A DNA stretch of 64,000 nucleotides from Rahnella bonaserana (GCF_019049675.1 NZ_JAFMOW010000068.1:558001-622000); one strand, 5' to 3'. Shown: positions 34,593 to 44,450, counted from the first letter of the stretch. Notes: generated by a model not told the origin, from the sequence alone. A program made the numbers and translations.

Positions 34593-37500
34593 TTAAGACT
34601 CCGGCTCTGCTTTTTTTCCGGCCAGCATGGCTAAGAAGTCATATTTTTGCTGCAACTCTTTCTCTGCAGCGGCATACAACATTTCCGCGACTTCGGGCTG
34701 CTGGGAATTCAGGCGACGGAAGCGTTGCTCATTGTTAAGCGTATCCGTCAGACCGCTGGAAGGCGGCCTTGAATCCAGTGCCAGTGCCGGTTTGCCTTCT
34801 TCCACGCGACGTGGATCGAAGCGGTATAACGGCCAGAAACCGGTGGTGGTCAGCTGTTTCATCTGGTCATGGCTGAGCGCCAGATCGTAACCGTGCTCCT
34901 CGCACGGGCTGTACGCGATAATCAGCGACGGCCCCGGATACGCTTCGGCTTCCTGAATGGCTTTAACGGTCTGGTTCAGCTGCGCGCCCAGCGAAATCTG
35001 TGCCACATACACATGACCGTACATCATCATGCTGACGCCCAGATCCTTGCGGGATTTCCGTTTGCCCTGTTCGGCAAATTTGGTCACCGCGCCAAGCGGC
35101 GTCGCCTTCGACTGCTGGCCGCCGGTGTTGGAATAACACTGGGTATCGAGCACCAGCACGTTGACGTTTTCCGTCAGACTCAGTACGTGATCCAGCCCAC
35201 CGAAACCGATGTCATACGCCCAGCCATCGCCGCCAATCAGCCAGATGGATTTATCCACCAGATAATCGGCGTCGGTTGCCAGCTGACGTGCATCCGGCGT
35301 ATCAATATCTGCCAGAATTTTGCGCAGCGCCGTGACATGTTCGCGTTTCACTTCCGGCGTGGACGTTTCATCGCGCAGGCCTCCTAAAACCTCAGCCGGA
35401 ATATGTTCTTCCAGCGACGCAACTAAACGCAGCACGCGACGACGATGCTGATCAACGGTCAGACGGAAGCCCAGCCCGAATTCAGCGTTATCTTCAAACA
35501 ACGAGTTTGCCCAGGCCGGACCGCGGCCCTCTGCGTTGGTGGTGTACGGCGTTGAAGGCAGGTTGCCGCCATAAATTGACGAACAGCCGGTGGCGTTGGC
35601 AATCAGCAAACGATCGCCGTACAGCTGGGTCAGCAGTTTGATGTAGGGCGTTTCGCCACAACCGGAGCAGGCACCGGAATATTCAAACAGCGGCGTGATC
35701 AGCTGAGACGTACGGATATCGATGCGTTCCAGCGTGGTTTTATCAATTTCCGGCAGTTTCAGGAAGAAGTCATAGTTGGCGCGTTCTTCTTCCAGATGTT
35801 CGATACGGTCAGCCATGTTAATGGCTTTAATGGACGGATCCTGACGATCTTTCGCCGGACACACTTCCACGCACAGATTACAGCCGGTGCAGTCTTCAGG
35901 GGCAACCTGCAACACGTATTTCTGGCCGCGCATGTCGCGGGATTTCACATCCAGAGATTGCAGTGCAGACGGCGCGTCTTGCATAAACTCCGGCTGAACC
36001 ACTTTGGCGCGGATCGCGGAATGCGGGCAAGCCGCGACACAGTGGTTGCACTGAGTACATAAATCCGGCTTCCAGATCGGCACTTCTTCGGCAATGTTGC
36101 GCTTTTCCCATTGCGTGGTGCCTGTCGGCCAGGTGCCGTCCGGCGGGAAGGCGGAAACCGGCAGCGCATCGCCAAGACCGGCCAGCATGGTGGCGGTGAC
36201 GGTTTTGACAAAATCCGGCGCAGCGTCGGAAACAATCGGCGGGCGCTTGCGTGGATTTTCCGGGATAGCCTGTAACGGCACTGAAACCAGTTCTTCCAGT
36301 GTGGCGGCCAGCGCCATCCAGTTGCGGGTGACGATTTCCTCGCCTTTGCTGCTGTAGCTGCGGGCAATCGCGCCCTGCAACTCGGCGAGTGCCTGTTCGC
36401 CCGGCAGGATCTGCGTCAGGTGGAAAAACGCCATCTGCATGACGGTATTAATACGTGCGCCGAGTTTGCACTCACGGGCAATTTTGGCGGCGTTGATCAC
36501 ATAGAAACGGGCTTCACGCTGGATAAGCGTTGCCTGAACTTCCAGCGGTAAACGCGCCCAGACTTCATCAGCGCTGAACGGCGTATTGAGCAGGAAAATG
36601 CCGCCCGGACGCAGACGTTCTGCCATCTGATACAAGTCGATAAACTGCCACTGATGACAGGCGACAAAATGCGCCTGGCTGACCAGATACGCAGATTTGA
36701 TCGGCTTTTCGCTGACGCGCAGATGCGACACCGTCAGACCACCGGCCTTTTTCGAGTCGTATACAAAATACCCCTGCGCATACATCGGGGTGCTGTTGCC
36801 GATGATCTTGATGTTGTTCTTGGTGGCAGACACGGAACCGTCGCTGCCCAGCCCGTAGAACAGGGCTTCGAGCGAAGCGTGCTGCGGTAAATCTTCTTCC
36901 ACCACCGGCAGCGAAAGGCCGGTTACGTCGTCATAAATACCGACAGTGAAGCGCGGACGCGGCTGGCTGAGTGACAGTTCGCGGAATATCGACATTACAC
37001 AGTCAGGGCCAAACTCTTTCGAAGATAGCCCGTAACGTCCGCCGGTCACTTTTGGCAGTGAATCACGTTCACCACGGCTATAGGCTTCTGCCAGCGCGGT
37101 CATCACGTCGAGATATAATGGCTCGGCCAGCGCGCCCGGTTCCTTGGTGCGATCGAGCACCGCAATACTTTTCACCGTGTGCGGCAGCACGGATAACATA
37201 TGTTCCGCGCTGAAAGGACGGTACAGACGCACTTTCAGCACGCCGACTTTCTCACCGCGCGCATTCAGGGTTTCAATCACTTCTTCGGCGGTGCCGATGC
37301 CGGAACCCATCAGCACAATCACCCGTTCAGCCTGGGGATCGCCGACATATTCGAACGGCTTATATTCGCGACCGGTCAGGGCCGCAAACGCATTCATGGC
37401 GTCGATAACGTGCTGGCAGGTGGCGTTGTAATAAGGATTGGTGGCTTCGCGCGACTGGAAATAGGTATCCGGATTGGCCGACGTTCCGCGGATCACCGGA

Positions 37501-38123
37501 TGGTCAGGCGAAAGGGCGCGGGCACGGTGCGCGTCAATCTGCGCCTGCGGCAACATTTGCTGGAGCGTGTCATCGCTCAGCGGGGCAATTTTGTTGATTT
37601 CGTGTGAGGTACGGAAACCGTCGAAGAAATGAATAAACGGCACGCGGCTGTTGAGGCTGGCGACCTGAGAAATCAGCGCGAAATCCTGCGCTTCCTGCAC
37701 GCTGGCGGCAGAGAGCAGGGCGCAACCGGTCTGGCGCACGGCCATCACATCGGAATGATCGCCAAAAATCGACAGCGCATGGGTCGCAACGGTGCGTGCT
37801 GCAACGTGCAGCACGAACGGCGTCAGTTCACCGGCCAGTTTGTACAGCGTCGGGATCATCAGTAACAGACCCTGCGACGAGGTGAAAGAGGTCGACAACG
37901 CACCGGTCTGCAATGCGCCGTGAACGGTAGAAATCGCTCCGGCTTCGGACTGCATTTCCATTACCGTCGGGACGTCGCCCCACAGATTTTGCTTTCCTTC
38001 GCCTGACCACGCACCGGCAATTTCGGCCATGGTGGAACTTGGTGTGATCGGGTAGATGGCAATCACTTCGTTAGTGCGATAAGCCACGGAAGCGACTGCG
38101 TTGTTACCGTCAGTGGTGATCAT
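34593..38123 (-). CDS. nifJ: Pyruvate:flavodoxin/ferredoxin oxidoreductase NifJ (YdbK)
   Basis: A 1176-residue protein; E. coli YdbK is 1174. It oxidises pyruvate with CoA to acetyl-CoA and CO2 and passes electrons to flavodoxin or ferredoxin. Seen in order: the pyruvate domain IYPITPSSTMAE, two 4Fe-4S motifs (CTQCNHCVAACP near residue 688, CTGCNLCVEVCP near 743), and the thiamine-diphosphate region GDGWAYDIGFGG near 964 with CYSNTGGQ. ATG 38123 matches the E. coli start and has AAAGGG upstream; a GTG eight codons earlier is unlikely. No nitrogenase genes lie in the window, so a general redox role is as likely as nitrogen fixation. Confidence 0.95.
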   Translation of the reverse strand: MITTDGNNAVASVAYRTNEVIAIYPITPSSTMAEIAGAWSGEGKQNLWGDVPTVMEMQSEAGAISTVHGALQTGALSTSFTSSQGLLLMIPTLYKLAGELTPFVLHVAARTVATHALSIFGDHSDVMAVRQTGCALLSAASVQEAQDFALISQVASLNSRVPFIHFFDGFRTSHEINKIAPLSDDTLQQMLPQAQIDAHRARALSPDHPVIRGTSANPDTYFQSREATNPYYNATCQHVIDAMNAFAALTGREYKPFEYVGDPQAERVIVLMGSGIGTAEEVIETLNARGEKVGVLKVRLYRPFSAEHMLSVLPHTVKSIAVLDRTKEPGALAEPLYLDVMTALAEAYSRGERDSLPKVTGGRYGLSSKEFGPDCVMSIFRELSLSQPRPRFTVGIYDDVTGLSLPVVEEDLPQHASLEALFYGLGSDGSVSATKNNIKIIGNSTPMYAQGYFVYDSKKAGGLTVSHLRVSEKPIKSAYLVSQAHFVACHQWQFIDLYQMAERLRPGGIFLLNTPFSADEVWARLPLEVQATLIQREARFYVINAAKIARECKLGARINTVMQMAFFHLTQILPGEQALAELQGAIARSYSSKGEEIVTRNWMALAATLEELVSVPLQAIPENPRKRPPIVSDAAPDFVKTVTATMLAGLGDALPVSAFPPDGTWPTGTTQWEKRNIAEEVPIWKPDLCTQCNHCVAACPHSAIRAKVVQPEFMQDAPSALQSLDVKSRDMRGQKYVLQVAPEDCTGCNLCVEVCPAKDRQDPSIKAINMADRIEHLEEERANYDFFLKLPEIDKTTLERIDIRTSQLITPLFEYSGACSGCGETPYIKLLTQLYGDRLLIANATGCSSIYGGNLPSTPYTTNAEGRGPAWANSLFEDNAEFGLGFRLTVDQHRRRVLRLVASLEEHIPAEVLGGLRDETSTPEVKREHVTALRKILADIDTPDARQLATDADYLVDKSIWLIGGDGWAYDIGFGGLDHVLSLTENVNVLVLDTQCYSNTGGQQSKATPLGAVTKFAEQGKRKSRKDLGVSMMMYGHVYVAQISLGAQLNQTVKAIQEAEAYPGPSLIIAYSPCEEHGYDLALSHDQMKQLTTTGFWPLYRFDPRRVEEGKPALALDSRPPSSGLTDTLNNEQRFRRLNSQQPEVAEMLYAAAEKELQQKYDFLAMLAGKKAEPES

Positions 38124-38154
38124 GGAATACCCTTTTGCGTTGCTCACAATAGCG

Positions 38155-38180
38155 GCCAGCAGGAAATTCGTTCTGCTGGC
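38155..38180 (-). promoter_or_regulatory. Inverted repeat in the nifJ 5' region
   Basis: GCCAGCAG and CTGCTGGC flank a ten-base spacer, 32-57 bases upstream of the nifJ start. It could be an operator or a leader hairpin. A clear FNR site was not found. Confidence 0.3.
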
Positions 38181-38365
38181 GAGAATGTTAAAAGCTTAGC
38201 AGAGGGCGGATTAATCGATTTATCCTGATTGTGTGCAGGGCTATTTCGCTCGAATTTTGAACCTGTTACGCCATGACCAGCAGGGTATGGATTTTTATTA
38301 GCCGCTGCCAGAAAACACAACGTCAGCAGCGGGCAAATAGGAAGGATGTGTAAATGAAACCGGGA

Positions 38366-39022
38366 TTAATTAATATCGATACGTTTTATTCCTTTCACCG
38401 ACATCAGCGCCTCATACAATTTATCCACGCTTTGTTTCGGACGCAGGATCACATCCAGAACCAGTTCACATTTGCTTTCATCTTCGTCGCGCTGATTCAC
38501 TTTGATATGGCCGGGACGAATACGCATTTTCTGCAACGCTAATAACACCGCCGGCACGCTTTCCGGCATCAGACGTATTTCAATTAAATGGTGATGCCCG
38601 ACCCAGTGATTGCTGATCTGACGAAAGACCTCCAGCACAATTAAAGTCATGAAAGCACCATATATACCGATTTCGTACAACCCGCTACCAATCACCAGAC
38701 CAATGGCGGCGGTGACCCATAAACCCGCGGCAGTGGTTAAGCCTTTCACGATCTGTTTTTGAATAATGATGGTCCCGGCACCGAGGAAACCCATCCCGCT
38801 CACGACCTGCGCGGCGACACGGCTGGGGTCGAAGCTCACGTGGGTTTGCATCAGGATATCGGCGAAACCGTATTTCGACACAATCATAAACATTGCGCTG
38901 CCGATACCCACCAGAATATGAGTGCGTAATCCGGCTTCTTTAGCGCGCAACTGACGCTCAATACCGATTAAGCCGCCCAGCGCGCCGGCGAGGGCAATAC
39001 GCAGGAGAAAATCTGTCAGCAT
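38366..39022 (-). CDS. MgtC/SapB family membrane protein
   Basis: A 218-residue inner-membrane protein with about four membrane helices in the N-terminal two thirds and the family motif GGLIGIERQLRAKEAGLRTH near residue 16. The motif VSGMGFLGAGTI is near 74. A cytoplasmic ACT-like tail follows (IKVNQRDEDESKCELVLDV). MgtC relatives act in survival at low magnesium or low pH and inhibit F-type ATPase in Salmonella; this copy's role is not known. AGGAGCC precedes the start. E. coli K-12 has no such gene between ydbK and ydbJ, so it is an insertion relative to that order. Confidence 0.87.
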   Translation of the reverse strand: MLTDFLLRIALAGALGGLIGIERQLRAKEAGLRTHILVGIGSAMFMIVSKYGFADILMQTHVSFDPSRVAAQVVSGMGFLGAGTIIIQKQIVKGLTTAAGLWVTAAIGLVIGSGLYEIGIYGAFMTLIVLEVFRQISNHWVGHHHLIEIRLMPESVPAVLLALQKMRIRPGHIKVNQRDEDESKCELVLDVILRPKQSVDKLYEALMSVKGIKRIDIN

Positions 39023-39261
39023 AAAAAGGCTCCTTGTTGATTATATTTTCCAGTGTATGTAGACGGAAAAGAGGTTAATAACCGTTAATTTTATTAGCCA
39101 AAGAAATAACCAGACGAAATAAAATGTGTCTGAGTGTTTAAATACCCCATTTTTTTAGGAAAAAGTTGATGTTATTTCTCCGGAGGGCTCGACGGCGATG
39201 AAATACGTCGGATATGATGGCGGTTCGAAAATATTCCCCGTCATATTCAGGAGCAGGACAG

Positions 39262-39543
39262 ATGATCACTGCGTTTCGCGTGTTACTGGCCACGGGTGTG
39301 CTGGTGTTAGCCGCATGCAGCAGCCACGACGACCCGGCTGATGTTGTGCAAAAAGGCAACAGCGTTAATATCGGACAGCGTGCCGTTAATATGGACAGCC
39401 CGGCTTATGCAGCCTGTTCTATGGCGGGAGGACAGTTACGTATGGCACCGCAGCTTGATGGCAGCCGTGTCGGCATGTGTTCGATGTCCAATGGCCGTCA
39501 GTGCTCTGAAGGTGCGCTGATGCAGGGACTCTGTAAAGCCTGA
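39262..39543 (+). CDS. ydbJ: DUF333 lipoprotein YdbJ
   Basis: A 93-residue lipoprotein. ATG 39262 gives MITAFRVLLATGVLVLAACSS, with lipobox LAAC and lipidation at Cys19; AGGAGCAGGA lies upstream. The mature part has the DUF333 pattern (ACSMAGGQLRMAPQLDGSRVG, then MSNGRQCSEGALMQGLC) with paired cysteines. Its place next to hslJ and nifJ agrees with ydbJ in E. coli. The function is unknown. A terminator shared with convergent hslJ follows. Confidence 0.85.
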   Translation: MITAFRVLLATGVLVLAACSSHDDPADVVQKGNSVNIGQRAVNMDSPAYAACSMAGGQLRMAPQLDGSRVGMCSMSNGRQCSEGALMQGLCKA

Positions 39544-39544
39544 T

Positions 39545-39574
39545 AAAACGCCAAACTACAGTTTGGCGTTTTTG
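39545..39574. terminator. Bidirectional terminator between ydbJ and hslJ
   Basis: AACGCCAAAC and GTTTGGCGTT form a ten-base stem with a four-base loop, preceded by A and followed by T on the plus strand. It serves the two convergent genes. Confidence 0.9.
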
Positions 39575-39599
39575 CATTCGTGCTACGACATACCTGCTG

Positions 39600-40022
39600 T
39601 TACATACGGTCTTTCAGACGATATACCAGCTGGTGTTTGCCCTGCGTCAGGGTCAGTTTGTGATCCTGCAAGGTGACTGCCGCGCCGTTATTCAGAACGT
39701 CGCTGATCACGTGATCCCATTTATTCAGATTTTCATCCGGGCACAGCATCATGGTGGACGCCAGACCTTTCACGGTCAGCACGTTGTTTTGCAGCTTGCC
39801 CTGACCCATGAAGTTGTTACACATTTTGCCGGAAACATGCATGTTTGAGCCGAATTCGATTTCCGGAATACGCCCCTGCGCCGCAGGAACCGTCTGACCA
39901 TCGACACTCAGCAGCTCAAAGCGATGATGCTGCAGGTCGTTTTGTTTCACAGTAGTGTCTTGATTCATGCTGCAGGCACCCAGAGTCATCGCGGCGGCCA
40001 GAATAAACAGTGACTTCTTCAT
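39600..40022 (-). CDS. hslJ: Heat-inducible lipoprotein HslJ (META domain)
   Basis: A 140-residue lipoprotein, the same length as E. coli HslJ. ATG 40022 gives MKKSLFILAAAMTLGACSM with lipobox LGAC; GGAGA lies upstream. The mature META domain has the usual HRFELLSVDG and NNFMGQGKLQNNVL stretches. It sits in the outer membrane or periplasm; in E. coli it affects novobiocin resistance. In E. coli it is next to ldhA, whereas here a 5-kb transport cluster lies between them. Confidence 0.92.
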   Translation of the reverse strand: MKKSLFILAAAMTLGACSMNQDTTVKQNDLQHHRFELLSVDGQTVPAAQGRIPEIEFGSNMHVSGKMCNNFMGQGKLQNNVLTVKGLASTMMLCPDENLNKWDHVISDVLNNGAAVTLQDHKLTLTQGKHQLVYRLKDRM

Positions 40023-40169
40023 CTTCTCTCCTGAGAAATATTCCTTAAGCACTCGTCAAGTCGATACATTGAACTGACTTATGCAATATTTGTTGGAGTA
40101 TTATAGCGTGAATGAATTGTGATTTTAAGCCCTTAACTCCCTCTCCTGCGATGTAGCTTAAAACCTTGT

Positions 40170-40209
40170 CTGTCTTTATCCCGTCATCTCCCCATCATAA
40201 AAGCGTCAT
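40170..40209 (+). promoter_or_regulatory. Four-unit PhoB box upstream of the Ugp-like operon
   Basis: Four heptamers of the PhoB type repeat every 11 bases: CTGTCTT (40170), CCGTCAT (40181), CCATCAT (40192) and GCGTCAT (40203), each separated by four bases. Compared with CTGTCAT they match at 6, 6, 5 and 5 of 7 positions. The spacing is that of tandem Pho boxes. The box ends 49 bases before the ATPase start. It predicts induction by phosphate starvation. Confidence 0.72.
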
Positions 40210-40258
40210 TTCAGCCCGATAGGTTATGCCCATCACGAGTCAGAGAGACACCGGCGGC

Positions 40259-41362
40259 ATGAGCTATTTATCACTTCATCACATCCGAAAATCCTGGGGC
40301 AATAAAGTGGCACTCAACGACATCAGCTTTGATGTGGAAGAGGGTGATTTCATTGCGTTGCTGGGGCCTTCCGGTTGCGGGAAATCCACCATGCTGCGCA
40401 CGATTGCCGGACTGGAGTCCGCCGACAGCGGGGCGATTTATTTCCAGCAGTCAGACGTTTCAGCGCTCACACCGTCACAGCGCAAGCTTTCTATGGTGTT
40501 CCAGTCCTACGCGCTGTTTCCGCACATGAACGTTCGCGAAAACCTGTTATTTGGACTGCGGGCGCGCGGCGAGGATAAGCGTCATTTCGCTTCGCGGTTG
40601 CAGGACGTCAGCAAACTGATGGAGCTGGAAGCCTTGCTCGACCGTCTTCCGGCGCAGCTTTCCGGCGGACAGCAGCAGCGCGTGGCGCTGGGCCGGGCGG
40701 TGATCGCCAATAACAAGCTGTGTCTGATGGATGAACCGCTTTCTAATCTGGACGCCAAACTGCGCCAGAGTATGCGTCGTGAGATCCGTGCGATTCAGAA
40801 AAAACTCGGCCTGACGATGGTGTACGTCACCCACGATCAGACCGAAGCGATGAGCATGGCCGACAAAATCATTCTGCTCAACGACGGCTGTATCGAACAA
40901 CACGACACGCCGGACAATCTCTATAACAACCCGACCAGCATTTTTACCGCGCAATTTATCGGGGTGCCGCCGATGAACATTTTGCCGTTAGAGCGCCGCG
41001 GTCATGATCATTATCTGGCCACCATGTCCTTGCCGGTGGTGGAAAATTTCCACCCGGACGCCCTCAGTCTGGGGTTGCGTGCAGAAGATATTCAGCTGAT
41101 CGCCGCCGAAAATGCCAGTCTGACCGCGCAGGTGATAAGCCACGAATACATGGGCGCAGATACGCTGATAGCCTGTGCCTTAGCCGGATATAAGCAACCG
41201 CTGACCGTTAAAGTCGCCGGGATGAAACGCTACGCCGAAGGTCAGTACGTCGGGTTGCAGTGGGCGACGGGCGCACAATATTTCTTCTTCACCGCGGACG
41301 GAAAGCGCTGCTATCAGGCGGAACAAGCCTGCCTGCCTTCAGATACCCGCGTCGCTGTTTAG
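40259..41362 (+). CDS. Ugp-like ABC importer ATP-binding protein
   Basis: A 367-residue MalK/UgpC-type ATPase: Walker A GPSGCGKST, signature [15 protein letters not shown], Walker B CLMDEPLSNLDAKL, H-loop THDQ, then a C-terminal TOBE-type regulatory region. I prefer ATG 40259 (MSYLSLHHIRKSWG), the common N-terminus of the family; an ATG at 40226 in the same frame is possible. It should energise import by the two permeases downstream. It is first in the operon, not last as in E. coli ugpBAEC. Confidence 0.88.
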   Translation: MSYLSLHHIRKSWGNKVALNDISFDVEEGDFIALLGPSGCGKSTMLRTIAGLESADSGAIYFQQSDVSALTPSQRKLSMVFQSYALFPHMNVRENLLFGLRARGEDKRHFASRLQDVSKLMELEALLDRLPAQLSGGQQQRVALGRAVIANNKLCLMDEPLSNLDAKLRQSMRREIRAIQKKLGLTMVYVTHDQTEAMSMADKIILLNDGCIEQHDTPDNLYNNPTSIFTAQFIGVPPMNILPLERRGHDHYLATMSLPVVENFHPDALSLGLRAEDIQLIAAENASLTAQVISHEYMGADTLIACALAGYKQPLTVKVAGMKRYAEGQYVGLQWATGAQYFFFTADGKRCYQAEQACLPSDTRVAV

Positions 41363-41417
41363 CACTTATTTTTGAGTCACTTTTATTCTTAAAACGACTA
41401 TTACCGAAGGGAACATC

Positions 41418-42698
41418 ATGGCTATTGCGCACCGTTACACACGTCTGACCGCAGCGATGCTTTTAATCACCGGAACGTCCGCTTTTGCAGCGGATCCGTT
41501 GAAATTACAAATGTATTACCCGATCGCCGTGGGCGGAAAAATCAGCCATACGGTGGATACGCTGGTGGAAGACTTCCAGAAAACACATCCGGATATCAGC
41601 ATTCAGCCGGTCTATACCGGGGATTACGCCACCACCGTCACCAAAGCGCTGACCGCGTTTCGTGGCGGTAATGCGCCGCAGATTGCAGTCATTGGCGACA
41701 TTGAAGCCTATTCGCTGATCGACGCGGGCGCGATTTTGCCGGTCAGTGATCTGGCAAATGACGCAGACGGCAAAAAATGGATCGACGGTTTTTATCCGGC
41801 CTTTATCCGCCACATTCAGGACAAGGTGTGGGGGATCCCGTTCCAGCGGTCAACCGTGGTGATGTACTGGAACAAACAGGCATTTGAGAAAGCTGGGCTG
41901 AATGGCGATACGCCGCCAGCGAACTGGCAGCAGGTGGTGGATTTCGGCAAGAAACTGGTGGTACGTGACGGTAACGAAGTGAAGCAATGGGGTATCGAAA
42001 TTCCTTCCACGCCAAACGGTTACTGGAACTTTCAGGGGATTGCAGCCACTAACGGCAGCCATCTGGATAACGGTAAAGGCACGGCGGTCACGTTTGATAC
42101 GCCAGCCAACGTTGAAACGCTGCAGTGGCTGACTGATTTGTCGCAAAAAGACGGCGTATCGCCAAAAGGTACTATTGCCTGGGGCACCACGCCGCAGGAC
42201 TTTATCGACGGCAAAACGGCGATGATGGTGACCACCACCGGCAACCTGACTACCGTGCGTGAAAACGCCAGATTCCCGTTCGGAGTGGCGATGTTGCCAG
42301 AGAAAACCCGGCGCGGCAGCCCGACCGGCGGCGGCAACCTGTACGTTTTCAAAAACACCACGCCGGAACAACAGAAAGCCGCCATGGCGTTTATCCGCTG
42401 GGTTTCTGCGCCTGAGCAGGCCGCCCGCTGGAGTATCGCGACGGGCTATGTCGCCACATCACCCGCCGCGTGGGAAACACCGGTCATGCAGGATTACGTG
42501 AAACAGGTGCCGCAGGCACTGGTGGCGCGCGAGCAGCTTAGATATTCACAGCCGGAGCTGTCGACGTATAACAGCGTGCAGATTCAGGAATTGTTAAACC
42601 ACGCTATCGAAGCCGCTGTAACGCAGGCCAAAACGCCGGCAGAGGCGCTGAGTTCTGCGCAGAAACAGGCCGACCGCCTGCTGAAACCTTATCAGTAA
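41418..42698 (+). CDS. Family 1 periplasmic solute-binding protein (UgpB-like)
   Basis: A 426-residue binding protein with a signal peptide ending SAFA and a mature start ADPLKLQMYYPIAVGGK. It has the UgpB-like overall plan, including GDYATTVTKALTAFRGGNAPQ near residue 68 and PFQRSTVVMYWNK near 138. GAAGGG lies upstream of ATG 41418. Family 1 proteins bind sugars or phosphate esters; the Pho box and the phosphoesterase downstream point to a phosphate ester. The exact ligand is not known. Confidence 0.87.
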   Translation: MAIAHRYTRLTAAMLLITGTSAFAADPLKLQMYYPIAVGGKISHTVDTLVEDFQKTHPDISIQPVYTGDYATTVTKALTAFRGGNAPQIAVIGDIEAYSLIDAGAILPVSDLANDADGKKWIDGFYPAFIRHIQDKVWGIPFQRSTVVMYWNKQAFEKAGLNGDTPPANWQQVVDFGKKLVVRDGNEVKQWGIEIPSTPNGYWNFQGIAATNGSHLDNGKGTAVTFDTPANVETLQWLTDLSQKDGVSPKGTIAWGTTPQDFIDGKTAMMVTTTGNLTTVRENARFPFGVAMLPEKTRRGSPTGGGNLYVFKNTTPEQQKAAMAFIRWVSAPEQAARWSIATGYVATSPAAWETPVMQDYVKQVPQALVAREQLRYSQPELSTYNSVQIQELLNHAIEAAVTQAKTPAEALSSAQKQADRLLKPYQ

Positions 42699-42706
42699 GG
42701 AACGGC

Positions 42707-43618
42707 ATGAGTATCTTGCACACTGTTGCACCGGCCGCCCGCACACGCGGGCTGTCTTTACAGCTTTATGGTTATCTGCTGCTGTTGCCCGCTCTCTGTT
42801 TTCTGCTGCTGTTTACCCATTATCCGGCGCTGGCGACGGTGTGGGAAAGCCTGTTCAGCGCCGCGCGCAGCGGACATGCGCCGCAGTTTGTGGGTCTGGA
42901 TAATTACCGCGCACTGCTTGATGACGACATCTTCATGCTGTCGCTGCGCAATAACCTGCTTTATGCCGTGATCACCATTCCGCTGTCGGTGGTGCTGGCG
43001 CTGATGATGGCACTGGCGGTGAACCGTCGGCTGCGCGGTAATGCCATGACCCGTGCGGCGTTTTTCATTCCTTCGCTGTTGCCAATGGTGGCGATTGCCA
43101 ACCTGTGGCTGTTTTTCTATACGCCGCAACTCGGCTTGCTCAACAAAGTGCTGGCGCTGTTTTCGCTGCCTGCGGTCAACTGGCTCGGCGAACCGGGCAC
43201 GGCGCTTTACAGCCTGATGGCGGTTTCCGTCTGGCGCGAAGCCGGATTCTTTATGATTTTTTATCTGGCGGCGTTGCAGCAAATCGATCCGCGTCTGGCA
43301 GAGGCGGCACAAACAGAAGGGGCGTCAAAACGCTATTTCTTCTTTCGTGTGCAGTGGCCGTTACTGATGCCGACCACGCTGTTTATCCTGATTAATGCCT
43401 CGATGAATGCTTTCAGGATTGTCGATCAGGTGATTGCCATGACCAGCGGCGGGCCGAACAACAGCACCAGTTTGTTGCTGTTTTACATCTACCGTACCGC
43501 GTTCAGTTACTGGGATTTGCCGGCCGCGTCAGCCATGACGGTCGTCCTGCTGGTGATCCTCGCCGCCATTGCGCTGATCAAATTTAATCTGCTGGATAAA
43601 AGGGCGCACTATCAGTGA
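42707..43618 (+). CDS. Ugp-like ABC importer permease (UgpA-type)
   Basis: A 303-residue permease with six predicted membrane helices after a short cytoplasmic tail. It has an EAA-type loop LAEAAQTEGASKRYFFFRVQWP (about residues 199-220), split here by no gaps. It starts eight bases after the binding-protein stop and overlaps the next permease gene by four bases. It pairs with the gene at 43615. Confidence 0.89.
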   Translation: MSILHTVAPAARTRGLSLQLYGYLLLLPALCFLLLFTHYPALATVWESLFSAARSGHAPQFVGLDNYRALLDDDIFMLSLRNNLLYAVITIPLSVVLALMMALAVNRRLRGNAMTRAAFFIPSLLPMVAIANLWLFFYTPQLGLLNKVLALFSLPAVNWLGEPGTALYSLMAVSVWREAGFFMIFYLAALQQIDPRLAEAAQTEGASKRYFFFRVQWPLLMPTTLFILINASMNAFRIVDQVIAMTSGGPNNSTSLLLFYIYRTAFSYWDLPAASAMTVVLLVILAAIALIKFNLLDKRAHYQ

Positions 43619-44430
43619 ATCGTTTTTCTCTCAGCCGTTTTTCCCTGAACCTTGCCATCTGGCTGGCCGCTTTGCTGTGGTTTTTGCCAGTGCTGGTGTC
43701 GGTCTGGGTGGCGCTTCATCCCGCTTCGGCGCAGGGCAGTTTTTCGCTGTTTGCACCGCTGACCCTGCAGAATTTTATCAATGCCTGGAACGCGGCACCT
43801 TTTGCCCGTTATTTTCTCAACACCACCTTGCTGGTGCTGATGATTGTGGTCTGCCAGCTGATTCTGGCGACGCTGGCGGCGTATGCGCTGGTCAGATTTA
43901 AACTGAAAGCAGGCGGCTTTATCTTCGCGCTGATCTTGCTGCAGCTGATGATCAGTCCCGACGTGCTGATCCTGAATAATTACAAAACCATTGGTGCGCT
44001 GGGGCTGCGTGACACGCTGGCCGGTATCGCGCTGCCGTATTTTGCCTCAGCGTTTGCCATCTTCCTGCTGCGCCAGACGTTTAAAAGCATCCCGCTGGTG
44101 CTGGAAGAAGCCGCCATCGTGGAAGGCGCCAGCCGGTTTTATATCCTGCGCAAAATCTACATCCCGCTGGCGAAACCGATTTACGTCGCCTTTGCGCTGG
44201 TTTCCATCAGCTTCCACTGGAACGATTTTCTCTGGCCGCTGGTCATCACCGATTCGGTGAAAGTAAGGCCGGTTACCGTCGGGCTTCAGCTGTTTTCTGC
44301 GCCGGAACAGGGCGTGCAATGGGCGCTGATCAGCGCCGCGACACTGACGACCGTACTGCCATTACTGGTGCTGTTTCTTATCTTTCAGCGCCAGTTTGTC
44401 CAATCGTTTATGCGGGCAGGGATCCGATAA
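43615..44430 (+). CDS. Ugp-like ABC importer permease (UgpE-type)
   Basis: A 271-residue permease starting at a GTG that overlaps the previous stop codon (GTGA), which indicates coupled translation. It has six membrane helices and an EAA loop LEEAAIVEGASRFYILRKIY near residue 163. It is the MalG/UgpE-type half of the channel. The phosphoesterase gene starts 20 bases after its stop. Confidence 0.88.
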   Translation: MNRFSLSRFSLNLAIWLAALLWFLPVLVSVWVALHPASAQGSFSLFAPLTLQNFINAWNAAPFARYFLNTTLLVLMIVVCQLILATLAAYALVRFKLKAGGFIFALILLQLMISPDVLILNNYKTIGALGLRDTLAGIALPYFASAFAIFLLRQTFKSIPLVLEEAAIVEGASRFYILRKIYIPLAKPIYVAFALVSISFHWNDFLWPLVITDSVKVRPVTVGLQLFSAPEQGVQWALISAATLTTVLPLLVLFLIFQRQFVQSFMRAGIR

Positions 44431-44450
44431 GACCCTGACAGGAGAATATT

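Noticed and set aside
34593-38123. Part of a nitrogen-fixation island
   Set aside because: No nif gene other than nifJ is near, and the gene order around it is that of E. coli ydbK.
38302-38332. Terminator between the MgtC-family gene and nifJ
   Set aside because: CCGCTGC/GCAGCGG can pair, but the loop is 17 bases and the T run is interrupted; too weak to call.
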